From Bradyrhizobium diazoefficiens (lineage in GTDB: Bacteria > Pseudomonadota > Alphaproteobacteria > Rhizobiales > Xanthobacteraceae), in assembly GCF_018131185.1 (NCBI RefSeq), contig NZ_JAFCJE010000006.1, positions 124,001 to 188,000 on the forward strand: a stretch of 64,000 nt of DNA. Reading direction: 5' to 3'. Positions 43,664 through 54,566 of this stretch are shown in pieces. A program made the translations under genes and the position numbers. The notes below the pieces were generated by a model, which was given only the letters and a program-made list of their open reading frames with translations, made no database searches and had not been told where the DNA came from. Numbering within the stretch: the stretch's first letter is position 1; each line of letters begins with the position of its first letter.

Positions 43664-45487
43664 TCAGTTGCGGACGGTGATGCAGGAGATCTCGGCGCGC
43701 TTCAGGGTGCGACAGACGGCTTCGGCCTGGTCGCGCTCGAGGCCGGCGAAGCGGGCGCGGTAGAGCTTGCGATTGTCCTTGGCGACGACAGGCTCGGTGA
43801 ACGGATCGGCCTTGCTGAGCAGGCCGCGGGCCGAGCTGCGCGCGGCATCGATGCGCTGCTGGGCTTCGTTCTCGCTTTCGAGCGCGCCGACCTGGACGAT
43901 CCAGCCGCTGTGGGTGACGACCGGCTTGGTGGTGGCGCTCATCTGGACCGGCGTCGGATCGGCGGAGGCGAGCTTCGGACCGGTCGGGGCGGGCGCGGCG
44001 GCCGTTGCGGCCGGCAGCACCCCGAGGATCCCGTTGCCGGAGCCAAAGCCAGCCGGCTGCCTTGGCAATTCGGTGCGGGCGATCTCGGCCTTCGGGGCTT
44101 CCGGCTGGCTGACGATCTCGGGCTTGTTGATGAGATCGGCCCGGGCGACGACGGCGCCGGAGGTTTCCGCGACGTCGGAACGGGACGGAATGGCGTTGGT
44201 AACCGGCGGGGCGACGTGGGTGGGGGTGGCGGAGGCGACCTTCACGGCGCCGGCCTTGACCTGAACCGTCTTCACCCGAACCGGCTTCATCGGCTCGGAC
44301 GAGCCGGGGATGATGGCGAGCGGCTGGCTCGAGATCACGCCATTGGTGAGCGGCGCGGGCTCGATCCTGGACTCCGTCGGCCGAACCTCGGGTTTGGACT
44401 GGGCCGGCGGCACCGCGGCGGTCGCGGCTGCCAAAGTCGACAGACGCGCCGCGAGACGCGATTGGACGGTCTCGGGAGCAGGAGCGGCCGGAACCTGCGC
44501 CGCTGGCCGTGCCGGAGCATCCGATGCGTCGGCGAGCGCGGCATTGGCGTCAGTGCCGTTACGTTCGGTGACCGCGACAACGGTGTGGGTGGTCGCGCCC
44601 TTTTCGAGATTTTCGGCGAGCAGGTTGCGCATGATGGCATCGCGCGAGCCGCCGCTGCGGCCGCCGAGCACTACGCCGATCAAATGGCGGTTGCCGCGGC
44701 GCATCGAGCTGACGAGGTTGAAGCCGGAGGCGCGGGTGTAGCCGGTCTTGATGCCGTCCACGCCCTCGACGCTGCCGAGCAGGTGATTGTGATTGCGGAT
44801 CGACTGTCCACGCCAGTTGAACGTCGAGGTTGCGAAATAGCGATAGTAGCGCGGGAAGCGCTCCTGGATGGCGCGGCCGAGCGTGGCCTGGTCGCGCGCG
44901 GTCGTGACCTGCTCGTCGTTGGGAAGGCCGTTGGCGTTGCGGTAGACGGTCTTGGACATGCCGAGCGCGCGGGCCTTGCGCGTCATCATCTGGGCGAAGT
45001 CGTCCTCGTCGCCGGCGATTGCTTCGGCGATCACCACCGCGGCGTCGTTGGCGGAACGGGTGACGAGGCCCTTGATGGCATCTTCGACACGGATGGTCTG
45101 GCCGGCACGCAGGTTCAGCTTGGTCGGATCCTGATCGGCGGCATGCTTGGACACCGGCATCTCGGTGTCGAGTTTCATCTTGCCGGATTCGAGGCGCTCG
45201 AACAGCAGATAGAGCGTCATGATCTTGGTCAGCGAGGCGGGGTGGCGGATCGCGTCGGGGCTCGTTGCCTGCAGCACCGCGCCGGAATTGCCGTCGACGA
45301 TGATCGACGCGAATTTCGAACTCGAGGTGTCCGACACATCGCGCTGCACCTTGTGGTGCGCGTAGTGGCGGCGATGGCGCCGCGCCTCCGCGGCGTCGGT
45401 GGTGAAGATGACCGCGGCGGTGACCGTAAGAAGCCCAAAAACGCCAACCCGCGCCAAGCGCGAGGAAGACAAGTTTTTACGAAGCAT
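43664..45487 (-). CDS. D-alanyl-D-alanine carboxypeptidase (peptidase S11) with SPOR domain
   Basis: A 607-residue periplasmic enzyme. Signal segment about residues 12-33. The penicillin-binding catalytic domain has Ser85-x-x-Lys88 (SLTK), Ser145-Ala-Asn147 and Lys247-Thr-Gly249, the complete DacA/DacF triad set. A long Ala/Pro-rich linker (about 300-520) leads to a C-terminal SPOR domain (about 525-605: WIVQVGALESENEAQQRI...KLYRARFAGLERDQA) that binds denuded glycan at the septum. It trims the terminal D-Ala of peptidoglycan peptides. A strong terminator follows. Confidence 0.94.
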   Translation of the reverse strand: MLRKNLSSSRLARVGVFGLLTVTAAVIFTTDAAEARRHRRHYAHHKVQRDVSDTSSSKFASIIVDGNSGAVLQATSPDAIRHPASLTKIMTLYLLFERLESGKMKLDTEMPVSKHAADQDPTKLNLRAGQTIRVEDAIKGLVTRSANDAAVVIAEAIAGDEDDFAQMMTRKARALGMSKTVYRNANGLPNDEQVTTARDQATLGRAIQERFPRYYRYFATSTFNWRGQSIRNHNHLLGSVEGVDGIKTGYTRASGFNLVSSMRRGNRHLIGVVLGGRSGGSRDAIMRNLLAENLEKGATTHTVVAVTERNGTDANAALADASDAPARPAAQVPAAPAPETVQSRLAARLSTLAAATAAVPPAQSKPEVRPTESRIEPAPLTNGVISSQPLAIIPGSSEPMKPVRVKTVQVKAGAVKVASATPTHVAPPVTNAIPSRSDVAETSGAVVARADLINKPEIVSQPEAPKAEIARTELPRQPAGFGSGNGILGVLPAATAAAPAPTGPKLASADPTPVQMSATTKPVVTHSGWIVQVGALESENEAQQRIDAARSSARGLLSKADPFTEPVVAKDNRKLYRARFAGLERDQAEAVCRTLKRAEISCITVRN

Positions 45488-45770
45488 GGAACCCCGTCCC
45501 CGTTTCTGACTAGATCACCGGCTCGTGAGGCGAAATTGTGCCCAATGGACCCGGGATCATTACCTGCTCAGGCTGTCCCTCCGCTGGTGTTCACCGCGGA
45601 GGACGTTTAGCCTGAGCCGCTATTCTGGCTAAGGTGATGTTCTCAAACGGCTTTTGACCGTCTGCGGAAGTTGAACACGTCCAGGGAATCAGGGTAGGGG
45701 GCCGGGGTTTCCAAAAGCTTAAGGAACTATTGCGGGAAACCCCGGGAATCTCGGCGATTTGCGTCAATTT

Positions 45771-45785
45771 TTGTGCGTCGCACAA
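45771..45785. promoter_or_regulatory. Upstream palindrome of the phasin promoter (possible PhaR operator)
   Basis: TTGTGC-GTC-GCACAA, a perfect 6-3-6 inverted repeat about 90 bp before the phasin start. TGC-rich palindromes near phasin genes are typical PhaR sites; the assignment is by inference. Confidence 0.55.
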
Positions 45786-45790
45786 TATTG

Positions 45791-45819
45791 TTGACTTTTT
45801 TGTGCGTTGCACTAATTGT
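45791..45819 (+). promoter_or_regulatory. Phasin promoter with embedded second palindrome
   Basis: TTGACT at 45791-45796 is a likely -35 element; TAATTG near 45813 is the best -10 candidate. TTGTGC-GTT-GCACTA (45800-45814) is a near-copy of the upstream palindrome, centred 29 bp from it, and would block the promoter spacer when bound. Confidence 0.5.
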
Positions 45820-45875
45820 GGGCAGAGTCAGGGAGCCGGGGCTTCCCGACAAGAGCCAGGGAAAAGGATTCCGAA

Positions 45876-46214
45876 ATGTTCAAGGTTGAAGACTTTCAGA
45901 ACTACGGGAAAGAGCACTTCGAGCAGTACGTCGCCTCCGCGACCTCGGTGCAGCACGGCCTCCAGGCGATCGCCAGCGCCTATGGCGATTATACGAAGAA
46001 GTCGTTCGAAGACACCAAGTCCTTCGTCGAGAAGCTTTCCGGCGTGAAGTCGCTGGACAAGGCCATGGAAGCGCAGACCGACTTCGCCCGTTCCTCCTAC
46101 GAGACCTTCGTTGCGGAATCGCAGAAGATCGCCGGCCTCTACAGCGACCTCGCCAAGCAGGCGTTCAAGCCGGTCGAGACCATCGTGTCGAAATTCACCC
46201 CGGCCGCCCAGTAA
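45876..46214 (+). CDS. phaP: Phasin (PHA granule-associated protein)
   Basis: A 112-residue helical protein with the phasin_2 plan: EDFQNYGKEHFEQYVASATS, ALQ-type helices, DYTKKSFEDTKSFVEKLSGV, and QTDFARSSYETFVAESQKIAGLY. It coats polyhydroxyalkanoate granules and controls their number and size. AAAGGA lies before the ATG. Two GTGC/GCAC palindromes in the promoter point to PhaR-type repression. A strong terminator follows directly. Confidence 0.92.
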   Translation: MFKVEDFQNYGKEHFEQYVASATSVQHGLQAIASAYGDYTKKSFEDTKSFVEKLSGVKSLDKAMEAQTDFARSSYETFVAESQKIAGLYSDLAKQAFKPVETIVSKFTPAAQ

Positions 46215-46238
46215 CGTTTTCAGGACATCCTGGAATCG

Positions 46239-46272
46239 AAAAGCCCGGCTGAACCAGCCGGGCTTTTTGTTT
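46239..46272 (+). terminator. Intrinsic terminator after the phasin gene
   Basis: AAAAGCCCGGCTG and CAGCCGGGCTTTT form a 13-bp stem with an AAC loop, then TTGTTT; 25 bp after the phasin stop. It may also serve the convergent gene that ends at 46294. Confidence 0.92.
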
Positions 46273-46293
46273 GCGCGCGGTCAACCGGTCAGG

Positions 46294-47640
46294 TCAGCGT
46301 GCCACGCGGAGCTTCGACAGCGAGGTGCCGATGTCCTTGAACACCGAGACGGTCTGGCTGGCCGAGGTGACCAGATAGAACTTGTCGGTGCCGCTGGCGC
46401 AGTATTGCAGCACGCTCGAGGTCGGGTCGCTGCCGGTGTTCACCTGCACCGCGTAGATCGTGATGTTCTCGGCCTTGGCGTTGTCGCACAGCTTCTTCTG
46501 TCGCGCGTCGATCTGGGAAGCATTGCTGTACCAGCGGTTCTGCGTGTTCAGTCCGTCGGACAGGAGCACGATCGCGTCCTTGTAGGTGTAGTTCGGATCC
46601 TTGGCCGGCGCATTCATGGGATTGCCGGTCGACAACGTCATCCAGCCCCAGGCGAGGCCGATGCCCTGGTTGGTGTTGCCGGTCGGCTTCATGGCATCGA
46701 TGCGGCTCTTGAGCGAGCTCCAATCGTAGCTGAGCGGCATGACCGGTTGCAGATAGGACGAGCTGCCGGAGTTGCAGTAGGAATACTGCTCGGCAGGGAA
46801 GAGCGTCCCCGTATTGCCGCTCGTCGGCGTGGTGTTCTTGGTGTCGTAGTCCTGGTCGCGATCGGTCACGCAACCGTTCCAGGTGTTGCGGCTGGCCGGC
46901 GTCCAATTCCATTTGTTGCAGTTCCAGTTGTTGCCTGCGCTGCAAGTCCAGCTGCCATTGGCCGCATCCCAATCGCTGAAATCGATCCAGCCCTTGTCGT
47001 AGTTGCTGGCGCCGACATTGACGTCCTTGGCGAACGGAACGATCGAGACGTAGACGTCGCCATCGGCCTTCGCGAGCTTGCTGAGCTGATCGACCAGGTT
47101 CTTGGCGGCCGTCTGCATCGCCGGCATCTTGCCGTCCTGGGCCATGGAGCCGGTGTTGTCGAGCACCAGGGCGACGCGCATGCGGACGTTGCCCCAGGCG
47201 CTGGTGGACGTGGTGCCGATGCCGAGCGTCGGAAAGCCGGCGATCTTCATGAAGGTCGTCGTGTAGGTGCCGGTGCCGGTGAGCTGGATCGTGGAGCCCA
47301 TGCTGGTGCTTGCCGTGTAGGTGGCCGCGACGCTCACCGACGGCAGGGTAGCGGCGCCGGTAAACAGCGCGTTGAAATAGGCTTGTGCCTTCGTGTCGAT
47401 CTGCGACGTGGTGATGGTGCCGGACGACAGATCCTTGGAGAGCATCAGAGTGGCGGAGTCGAGGGCCGCCTGCATGGACGTGCGGGCCTGGGCGGCGCGG
47501 CTGTAGTCCACCGCGGCACCGACCATGCTCAGGACCGGGACCAGCGCGATGGCGAAGATCATCGCGACATTCCCTTGCTCGGCCGCCGCGAAGCGGGCGA
47601 GCCGTCGGCCGATCCGGCTGACAAGCGGCGAGTGAAACAT
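46294..47640 (-). CDS. TadG-like pilus-assembly protein with VWA domain
   Basis: A 448-residue protein. The N-terminus carries the TadE/TadG signature AAAEQGNVAMIFAIALVPVL, a membrane helix with the Glu-x-Gly-type start. From about residue 150 a VWA domain follows with MIDAS LDNTGSM and VLLSDGLNTQN; an inserted Trp/Asn/Cys-rich stretch (about 230-320) is unusual. It is probably exported across the inner membrane and part of Flp/Tad pilus or adhesion machinery, but no other tad genes are adjacent. GGGGA precedes the ATG at 47640. Confidence 0.87.
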   Translation of the reverse strand: MFHSPLVSRIGRRLARFAAAEQGNVAMIFAIALVPVLSMVGAAVDYSRAAQARTSMQAALDSATLMLSKDLSSGTITTSQIDTKAQAYFNALFTGAATLPSVSVAATYTASTSMGSTIQLTGTGTYTTTFMKIAGFPTLGIGTTSTSAWGNVRMRVALVLDNTGSMAQDGKMPAMQTAAKNLVDQLSKLAKADGDVYVSIVPFAKDVNVGASNYDKGWIDFSDWDAANGSWTCSAGNNWNCNKWNWTPASRNTWNGCVTDRDQDYDTKNTTPTSGNTGTLFPAEQYSYCNSGSSSYLQPVMPLSYDWSSLKSRIDAMKPTGNTNQGIGLAWGWMTLSTGNPMNAPAKDPNYTYKDAIVLLSDGLNTQNRWYSNASQIDARQKKLCDNAKAENITIYAVQVNTGSDPTSSVLQYCASGTDKFYLVTSASQTVSVFKDIGTSLSKLRVAR

Positions 47641-48121
47641 GACGATCCCCGAAATCCGTGGTTTTGCCCGATTTCGCGCCATGCCATTGAATGCCTGGTA
47701 AATTGCACCGTAGAAGTCCGGGATATCCCGGTCGAAAGGTCGCAATCGTGTTAAATAACCGGGTTCCTGGTGAACATATTCCAACGGGCGCAGCGGAAAT
47801 TTTTGTCAAATCGGTCCGGGTTGATTAACCTTGGCTGGATCGCCCGGACCGGGAATCGGGGCTGCCGTGGCCACCTCGGCCGAGTTTTTGCGCGCTTGCG
47901 GCGAGCCGGAGGCGGGCCCATATTGCTGACGAACGATCCGGCTTGGACCCGGATTTGTCGGGAGCGGCGATCCACAAGGCGGCGCGCCTGCGCCAGGCTC
48001 CGAAGGGCGGGGTCGCGCGGTGACCGCCATTCGCTTCCGTGGGGAACTGAACGCCTGAGCCATGCCGCAATTGACTTCCAGACTCGAACTGTCCGCGCCA
48101 GCCGCTGCCTACGCTCCTCGC
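47641..48121. other. Divergent intergenic region with a long hairpin upstream of clpS
   Basis: About 480 bp. CGGTCCGGG (47812-47820) and CCCGGACCG (47843-47851) form a perfect 9-bp stem enclosing 22 nt. A start for clpS at 48062 would shorten this region. No other coding frame is convincing. Confidence 0.45.
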
Positions 48122-48454
48122 ATGAGCAATGACGAGAACCGTTCGGGCAACCCCTCGGGTCCGAATACTTCGGTCATCACCAAGGTCAAGCCCAAGACCA
48201 AACGGCCGAACCTCTACCGCGTGCTGATCCTGAACGACGACTACACGCCGATGGAGTTCGTCGTCCACGTGCTGGAGAAATTCTTCAACAAGGACATCGA
48301 GGCCGCGACCAAGATCATGCTGCATGTCCACCATCATGGCATCGGGGAGTGCGGCGTGTTCACCTACGAGATCGCCGAGACCAAGGTGACGCAGGTGATG
48401 GATTTCGCCCGCAAGCACCAGCATCCGCTCCAATGCGTGATGGAAAAGAAGTAG
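48122..48454 (+). CDS. clpS: ATP-dependent Clp protease adaptor ClpS
   Basis: A 110-residue adaptor that binds N-degron residues and presents them to ClpA. The core has [23 protein letters not shown], the hydrophobic pocket/Asp-Asp loop, then [32 protein letters not shown] and the C-terminal [10 protein letters not shown]. The ATG at 48122 gives the normal ClpS length; an in-frame ATG at 48062 would add 20 residues. clpA is next on the same strand, 283 bp away. Confidence 0.95.
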   Translation: MSNDENRSGNPSGPNTSVITKVKPKTKRPNLYRVLILNDDYTPMEFVVHVLEKFFNKDIEAATKIMLHVHHHGIGECGVFTYEIAETKVTQVMDFARKHQHPLQCVMEKK

Positions 48455-48737
48455 TCGCCGTTCAAGTCTTTTAGAGTGGTTCTGTTCGTGTGGTGTGTGA
48501 CGGCGGCACATCGTGCTGCATGATCCCGAGCACATCGGCATCCGCGTCAAGCCTGCCCAAATGGGTAGTTCTGCCCAAATCGGAACGGGATTTGCATCGA
48601 AAATGCCGCTGGTATGTCGCTGCCTGAGTCGCGGAACCGGTCTTTCGCCGCGATCTTGTATAACTATATGTGACAAAGGTTGTTGTTGCCTGACCGGGCG
48701 ATGGCGATCATGATGATGGGGGCCATAGAGGACGCGA
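48455..48737. other. clpS-clpA intergenic region
   Basis: No coding frame. TGCCCAAAT occurs twice, at 48554-48562 and 48572-48580 (18-bp period), and may be a binding site. The last 60 bp contain a plausible promoter region and GAGGA before clpA. Confidence 0.35.
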
Positions 48738-51146
<2,409 letters not shown>

Positions 51147-51165
51147 TCCAGCGCATCATCAATCG

Positions 51166-51193
51166 AAAGGCCGGCTGAAGAGCCGGCCTTTTT
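51166..51193 (+). terminator. Intrinsic terminator after clpA
   Basis: AAAGGCCGGCT and AGCCGGCCTTT form an 11-bp stem with a GAAG loop followed by TT; it lies 20 bp after the clpA stop and 22 bp from the convergent lipoprotein gene. Confidence 0.9.
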
Positions 51194-51214
51194 GTTTCCG
51201 AGGGTGGGTGTGCC

Positions 51215-51673
51215 TTACGTCCCGGCCTCTGGCGCTGCAGCCGGCGGACGCGGCTTGTGCGGCGCGGCTGGCCGTGCGCTGCGGGCCGGGACCGACGGCT
51301 GCATCGTCACGATGACCGGATTGGGCTTGTGATCGGTTGCCGCCCCCGTCGCGGCATCGACGCCCATCCCGACAACGCCGCCGAGCAGGAGATTGCCGGC
51401 GAAGCCGGCGGCGCCGGTGCCCGACACTTCCTTGGTGAGCTGCACCGTCTGGGATTGATAGCCTTCCTTTTCGAAGGTGATCGTGATGTCGGCGCTGCGC
51501 TTCGCAACGATGGCGCAAGGTGTGGTGCAGGTTGTCGGCACCTCGAGCCCGCTGACGACGGCTTCGACGCCTGACGGTGTCGATGAGATGCTGATATTCT
51601 CGGTCGTGCCGCGCGTGACAGACGCGCAGCCGCCCAGCATGACGCTGAGCGCCACGATTCCCAATGAACGCAT
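51215..51673 (-). CDS. Small lipoprotein with PEGA-like repeat
   Basis: A 152-residue protein. A lipoprotein signal ends in the lipobox LGGC, so Cys is near residue 16. The mature part (ISISSTPSGVEAVVSG, CTTPCAIVAKRSADITITFEKEGYQ) resembles a PEGA-type surface module, followed by a Gly-rich hydrophobic stretch (GAAGFAGNLLLGGVVGMGVD). GGGG lies about 6 nt before the ATG at 51673. Function unknown. Confidence 0.82.
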   Translation of the reverse strand: MRSLGIVALSVMLGGCASVTRGTTENISISSTPSGVEAVVSGLEVPTTCTTPCAIVAKRSADITITFEKEGYQSQTVQLTKEVSGTGAAGFAGNLLLGGVVGMGVDAATGAATDHKPNPVIVTMQPSVPARSARPAAPHKPRPPAAAPEAGT

Positions 51674-51802
51674 GAAATGCCCCTTGTTCCCCGCGCCAAT
51701 GAAGCGCAACCGGAGCGCGAGGGCAATAGGTCATAGGTCGGGATAGTTAAGTCGCGCAGGGGTTGTGCACGAAAACAGCGGGCAACTGGATGTGGGAGCG
51801 TG

Positions 51803-53224
51803 CTATTCGCCGCGGAGGCGCTGGTCGTCCTGCACGCGAACGTGCTCGGCGCCCCGCGCGCCGGCGGGAGACAGCCGCATCATGCTCAGCACCGCGCCGC
51901 ACAGCGCAAAGCCGACGCCGGCGAGGAGCGCCAGCCTTGTCCCCTCAACCGGATACCGTCCGAGCAGCAACGCCACCAGCGCCGCGCCGGTGGTCTGGCC
52001 GAGCAGGCGCGCCGTGCCCAGCATGCCGCTGGCCCCGCCGGCGCGCTCGCGCGGAGCGGCCGCGATCATGGTGCGGTTGTTGGGGGTCTGGAACAGACCG
52101 AACCCGGCGCCCGCCAGCGCCATCCGCCAGATCACGTCGAACGGCGTTGGGTCCGCAGGGATGAAGGCGAGCGCCGCAAGGCCGCAGGCGAACAGCGTGA
52201 GCCCGATGCCGCCGAGCAGGCCGGCCGGATAACGCTCGACCAGTCGGCCGGCGAGGGGCGCTGCGAACGCCACCGCGATCGGCCATGGCGTGATCAGCAG
52301 GCCCATATGCACCGCCGAATAGCCGAAGCGGCCCTGGAGATAGAAGGGGATCGCGACGAAGGCGAGCATCTGGCCGCAGAACGAGGCGATCGAGGTCGCA
52401 ATCGACAGCGCGAACACCGGGATGCGCAACAGGTCGATCGGCAAGAGCGGCGAGGTCATGTGGGTCTCGCGATAGATCAGGAGCGCGCCGGCGACGAGAG
52501 CGATGGCGAACTGGATCAGGCAGGCGATCGCGGCCTCGCCATGGCCGACGCTGTCGACCGCGGCAATGCCGACACCGAAGGTGATCGCGGACAGTCCCGC
52601 GCTCTGCCAGTCGAAGGAGCGGCTCGCCGGCCTGGTGTGCGGCAGGCTGCGCAGGCCGATCAGCAACGTCACCGCTCCGAGCGGCACGTTGATGGCGAAC
52701 AGCCAGGGCCAGCTTCCGACCGCGAGGATGCCGGACGCCAGCGTCGGGCCGGCCGCGGCCGAGAAGGCGACCACGAGCGCGTTGAGCCCGATGCCGCGGC
52801 CGAGCTGGCTGCGCGGATAGGTGAAGCGCACCAGCGCCGCGTTGACGCTCATGATGCCGGCCGCGCCGAAGCCCTGGAGAATGCGCGCCATCGTCAGCAG
52901 CGGCAGCGTGTCCGCCAGCGCGCACAGGGCGGACGCAATCGTGAACAGCACCAGCCCGACCAGGTAGACGCGGCGATAGCCGATGATCTCGCCGAGCGAA
53001 GCCAACGGCAGCAGCGAGATCGTGATCGCAAGCTGATAGCCGTTGACGATCCAGATCGAGAAAGCCGGGCTCGCATCCAGATCGGCCGCGATCGTCGGCA
53101 GTGCCACATTGGCGATGGCGCTGTCGACCACCGCCATGATGATGCCCAGCGCAATGGTCAGCACGGCCTGGTTGCGCTGCGGCTGCGGCAGGCCGTCGGC
53201 ATGCTCGATCGGGGCAGGCGACAT
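51803..53224 (-). CDS. DHA2-type MFS drug/efflux permease
   Basis: A 473-residue inner-membrane protein with about 14 predicted helices. The first helix contains IALGIIMAVVDSAIANVALP, the DHA2 motif D1; SLGEIIGYRRVYL and RILQGFGAAGIMSVNAALV are motifs A and B; GPTLASGILAVGSWPWLFAINVPLG is motif C. These export hydrophobic drugs by proton antiport. It is monocistronic; no TetR-type regulator is adjacent. Confidence 0.92.
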   Translation of the reverse strand: MSPAPIEHADGLPQPQRNQAVLTIALGIIMAVVDSAIANVALPTIAADLDASPAFSIWIVNGYQLAITISLLPLASLGEIIGYRRVYLVGLVLFTIASALCALADTLPLLTMARILQGFGAAGIMSVNAALVRFTYPRSQLGRGIGLNALVVAFSAAAGPTLASGILAVGSWPWLFAINVPLGAVTLLIGLRSLPHTRPASRSFDWQSAGLSAITFGVGIAAVDSVGHGEAAIACLIQFAIALVAGALLIYRETHMTSPLLPIDLLRIPVFALSIATSIASFCGQMLAFVAIPFYLQGRFGYSAVHMGLLITPWPIAVAFAAPLAGRLVERYPAGLLGGIGLTLFACGLAALAFIPADPTPFDVIWRMALAGAGFGLFQTPNNRTMIAAAPRERAGGASGMLGTARLLGQTTGAALVALLLGRYPVEGTRLALLAGVGFALCGAVLSMMRLSPAGARGAEHVRVQDDQRLRGE

Positions 53225-53390
53225 GATGGAGGCGCGCTTGATTCGAGCCGTGGTTCATCTCCGAATAGGAAATTGCCGGATCGACCGCAACCCGGCAGGA
53301 CACGGACAGTTCCTGTGCCGCAAGCGGTCGTTCCGGCATGGGAAGCCGGGTCGGGAGCCTTCAGGGCCGGCCGGTCACGCGACTGGCCCT

Positions 53391-54416
53391 TTACACTGCC
53401 GGCGGATTGCGGTCGGTGAAGGTCGTGCGCTGATGCCAATAGGGATAGGGCAGCGTCACCTTGCTTGCGGCGTCGAGCTTGGCGATCTGGTCCTTGGTCA
53501 GCGACCAGCCGACTGCGCCGAGATTTTCGCGGAGCTGCGTCTCGTTGCGCGCGCCGATGATCAGCGTCGATACCGTGGGGCGCTGCAGCAGCCAGTTCAG
53601 TGCGATCTGTGACACGCTCTTTCCCGTTTCCTGCGCGACCTCGTCGATGGCCTCGACGACGCGATAGACGTGCTCGTCCGGCACCGGCGGGCCGAAATCG
53701 GCCGTCTTGGGCAGGCGGCTTACCTCGGGCTTCGGCTGACCCCGGCGGATCTTGCCGGTGAGGCGGCCCCAACCGAGCGGTGACCAGACCACGGCGCCCA
53801 GCCCCTGGTCGAGGCCGAGCGGCATCAGCTCCCATTCGTAGTCGCGTCCGATCAGCGAATAATAGGTCTGGTTGGCGACGTAGCGCGGGAAGCCGTGCTT
53901 GTCGGCAACCGAGAGCGACTTCATCAGGTGCCAGCCGGAGAAATTCGAAACGCCGACGTACCGGATCTTGCCGGCGCGCACGAGCACGTCGAGCGTCGAG
54001 AGCACCTCTTCGGGCGGGGTGAAAGCGTCGAAGCCATGAAGCTGGAACAGATCGATGTAGTCGGTGCCGAGCCGGCGCAGCGAACCGTCGATGGCCGCGA
54101 GCAGGTGTTGGCGCGACGAGCCGATGTCGTTGGGACCGTCGCCGAAGCGGAACGTCGCCTTGGTCGAGACCAGCACCTTGTCGCGGCGGCCCTTGATGGC
54201 TTCGCCGAGCACCCGCTCGGACTCGCCGAGCGAATAGACGTCCGCGGTGTCGAACATCGACACGCCGGCTTCGAGGCAGATGTCCAGAAGGCGCCGAGCC
54301 TCGGTCGCATCCGTCGTGCCCCACGCCGCGAGGCGGCCGACGCCGCCGAACGTGCCGGTCCCGAGACTCAAGGCAGGCACCATGAGGCCGGACCGGCCCA
54401 AGCGTCGGAATTCCAT
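53391..54416 (-). CDS. Aldo/keto reductase
   Basis: A 341-residue NAD(P)H oxidoreductase of the AKR TIM barrel. MEFRRLGRSGLMVPALSLGTGTFGG, the active-site FDTADVYSLGESERVLG (Asp and Tyr), LVSTKATF (Lys), YIDLFQLHGFD (His) and IIGARNETQL (cofactor) are all present. The ATG at 54416 follows AGGAG. Unknown aldehyde or ketone substrate; adjacent AraC regulator on the same strand is 150 bp upstream. Confidence 0.93.
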   Translation of the reverse strand: MEFRRLGRSGLMVPALSLGTGTFGGVGRLAAWGTTDATEARRLLDICLEAGVSMFDTADVYSLGESERVLGEAIKGRRDKVLVSTKATFRFGDGPNDIGSSRQHLLAAIDGSLRRLGTDYIDLFQLHGFDAFTPPEEVLSTLDVLVRAGKIRYVGVSNFSGWHLMKSLSVADKHGFPRYVANQTYYSLIGRDYEWELMPLGLDQGLGAVVWSPLGWGRLTGKIRRGQPKPEVSRLPKTADFGPPVPDEHVYRVVEAIDEVAQETGKSVSQIALNWLLQRPTVSTLIIGARNETQLRENLGAVGWSLTKDQIAKLDAASKVTLPYPYWHQRTTFTDRNPPAV

Positions 54417-54566
54417 CGATATGCTCCTTGGCTGGCCGCCGATTGATCCCTGCGGCTCGATTTCCGAAGGATAGTGCAAGCAGGTGCCGCGTCCTACCAC
54501 GCGCTCACATACCGGCCTTGCTCGGAAATAGCCCACTGGTGCCGGTGACCGCTCACTGGAATGAAA

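Noticed and set aside
43910-45610. 566-codon open frame antisense to the D,D-carboxypeptidase gene
   Set aside because: Gly/Arg/Asp-biased shadow frame over a gene with complete catalytic motifs.
46111-47754. 547-codon open frame antisense to the TadG-like gene, overlapping the phasin end
   Set aside because: It crosses a strong terminator and overlaps two firm genes; composition is shadow-like.
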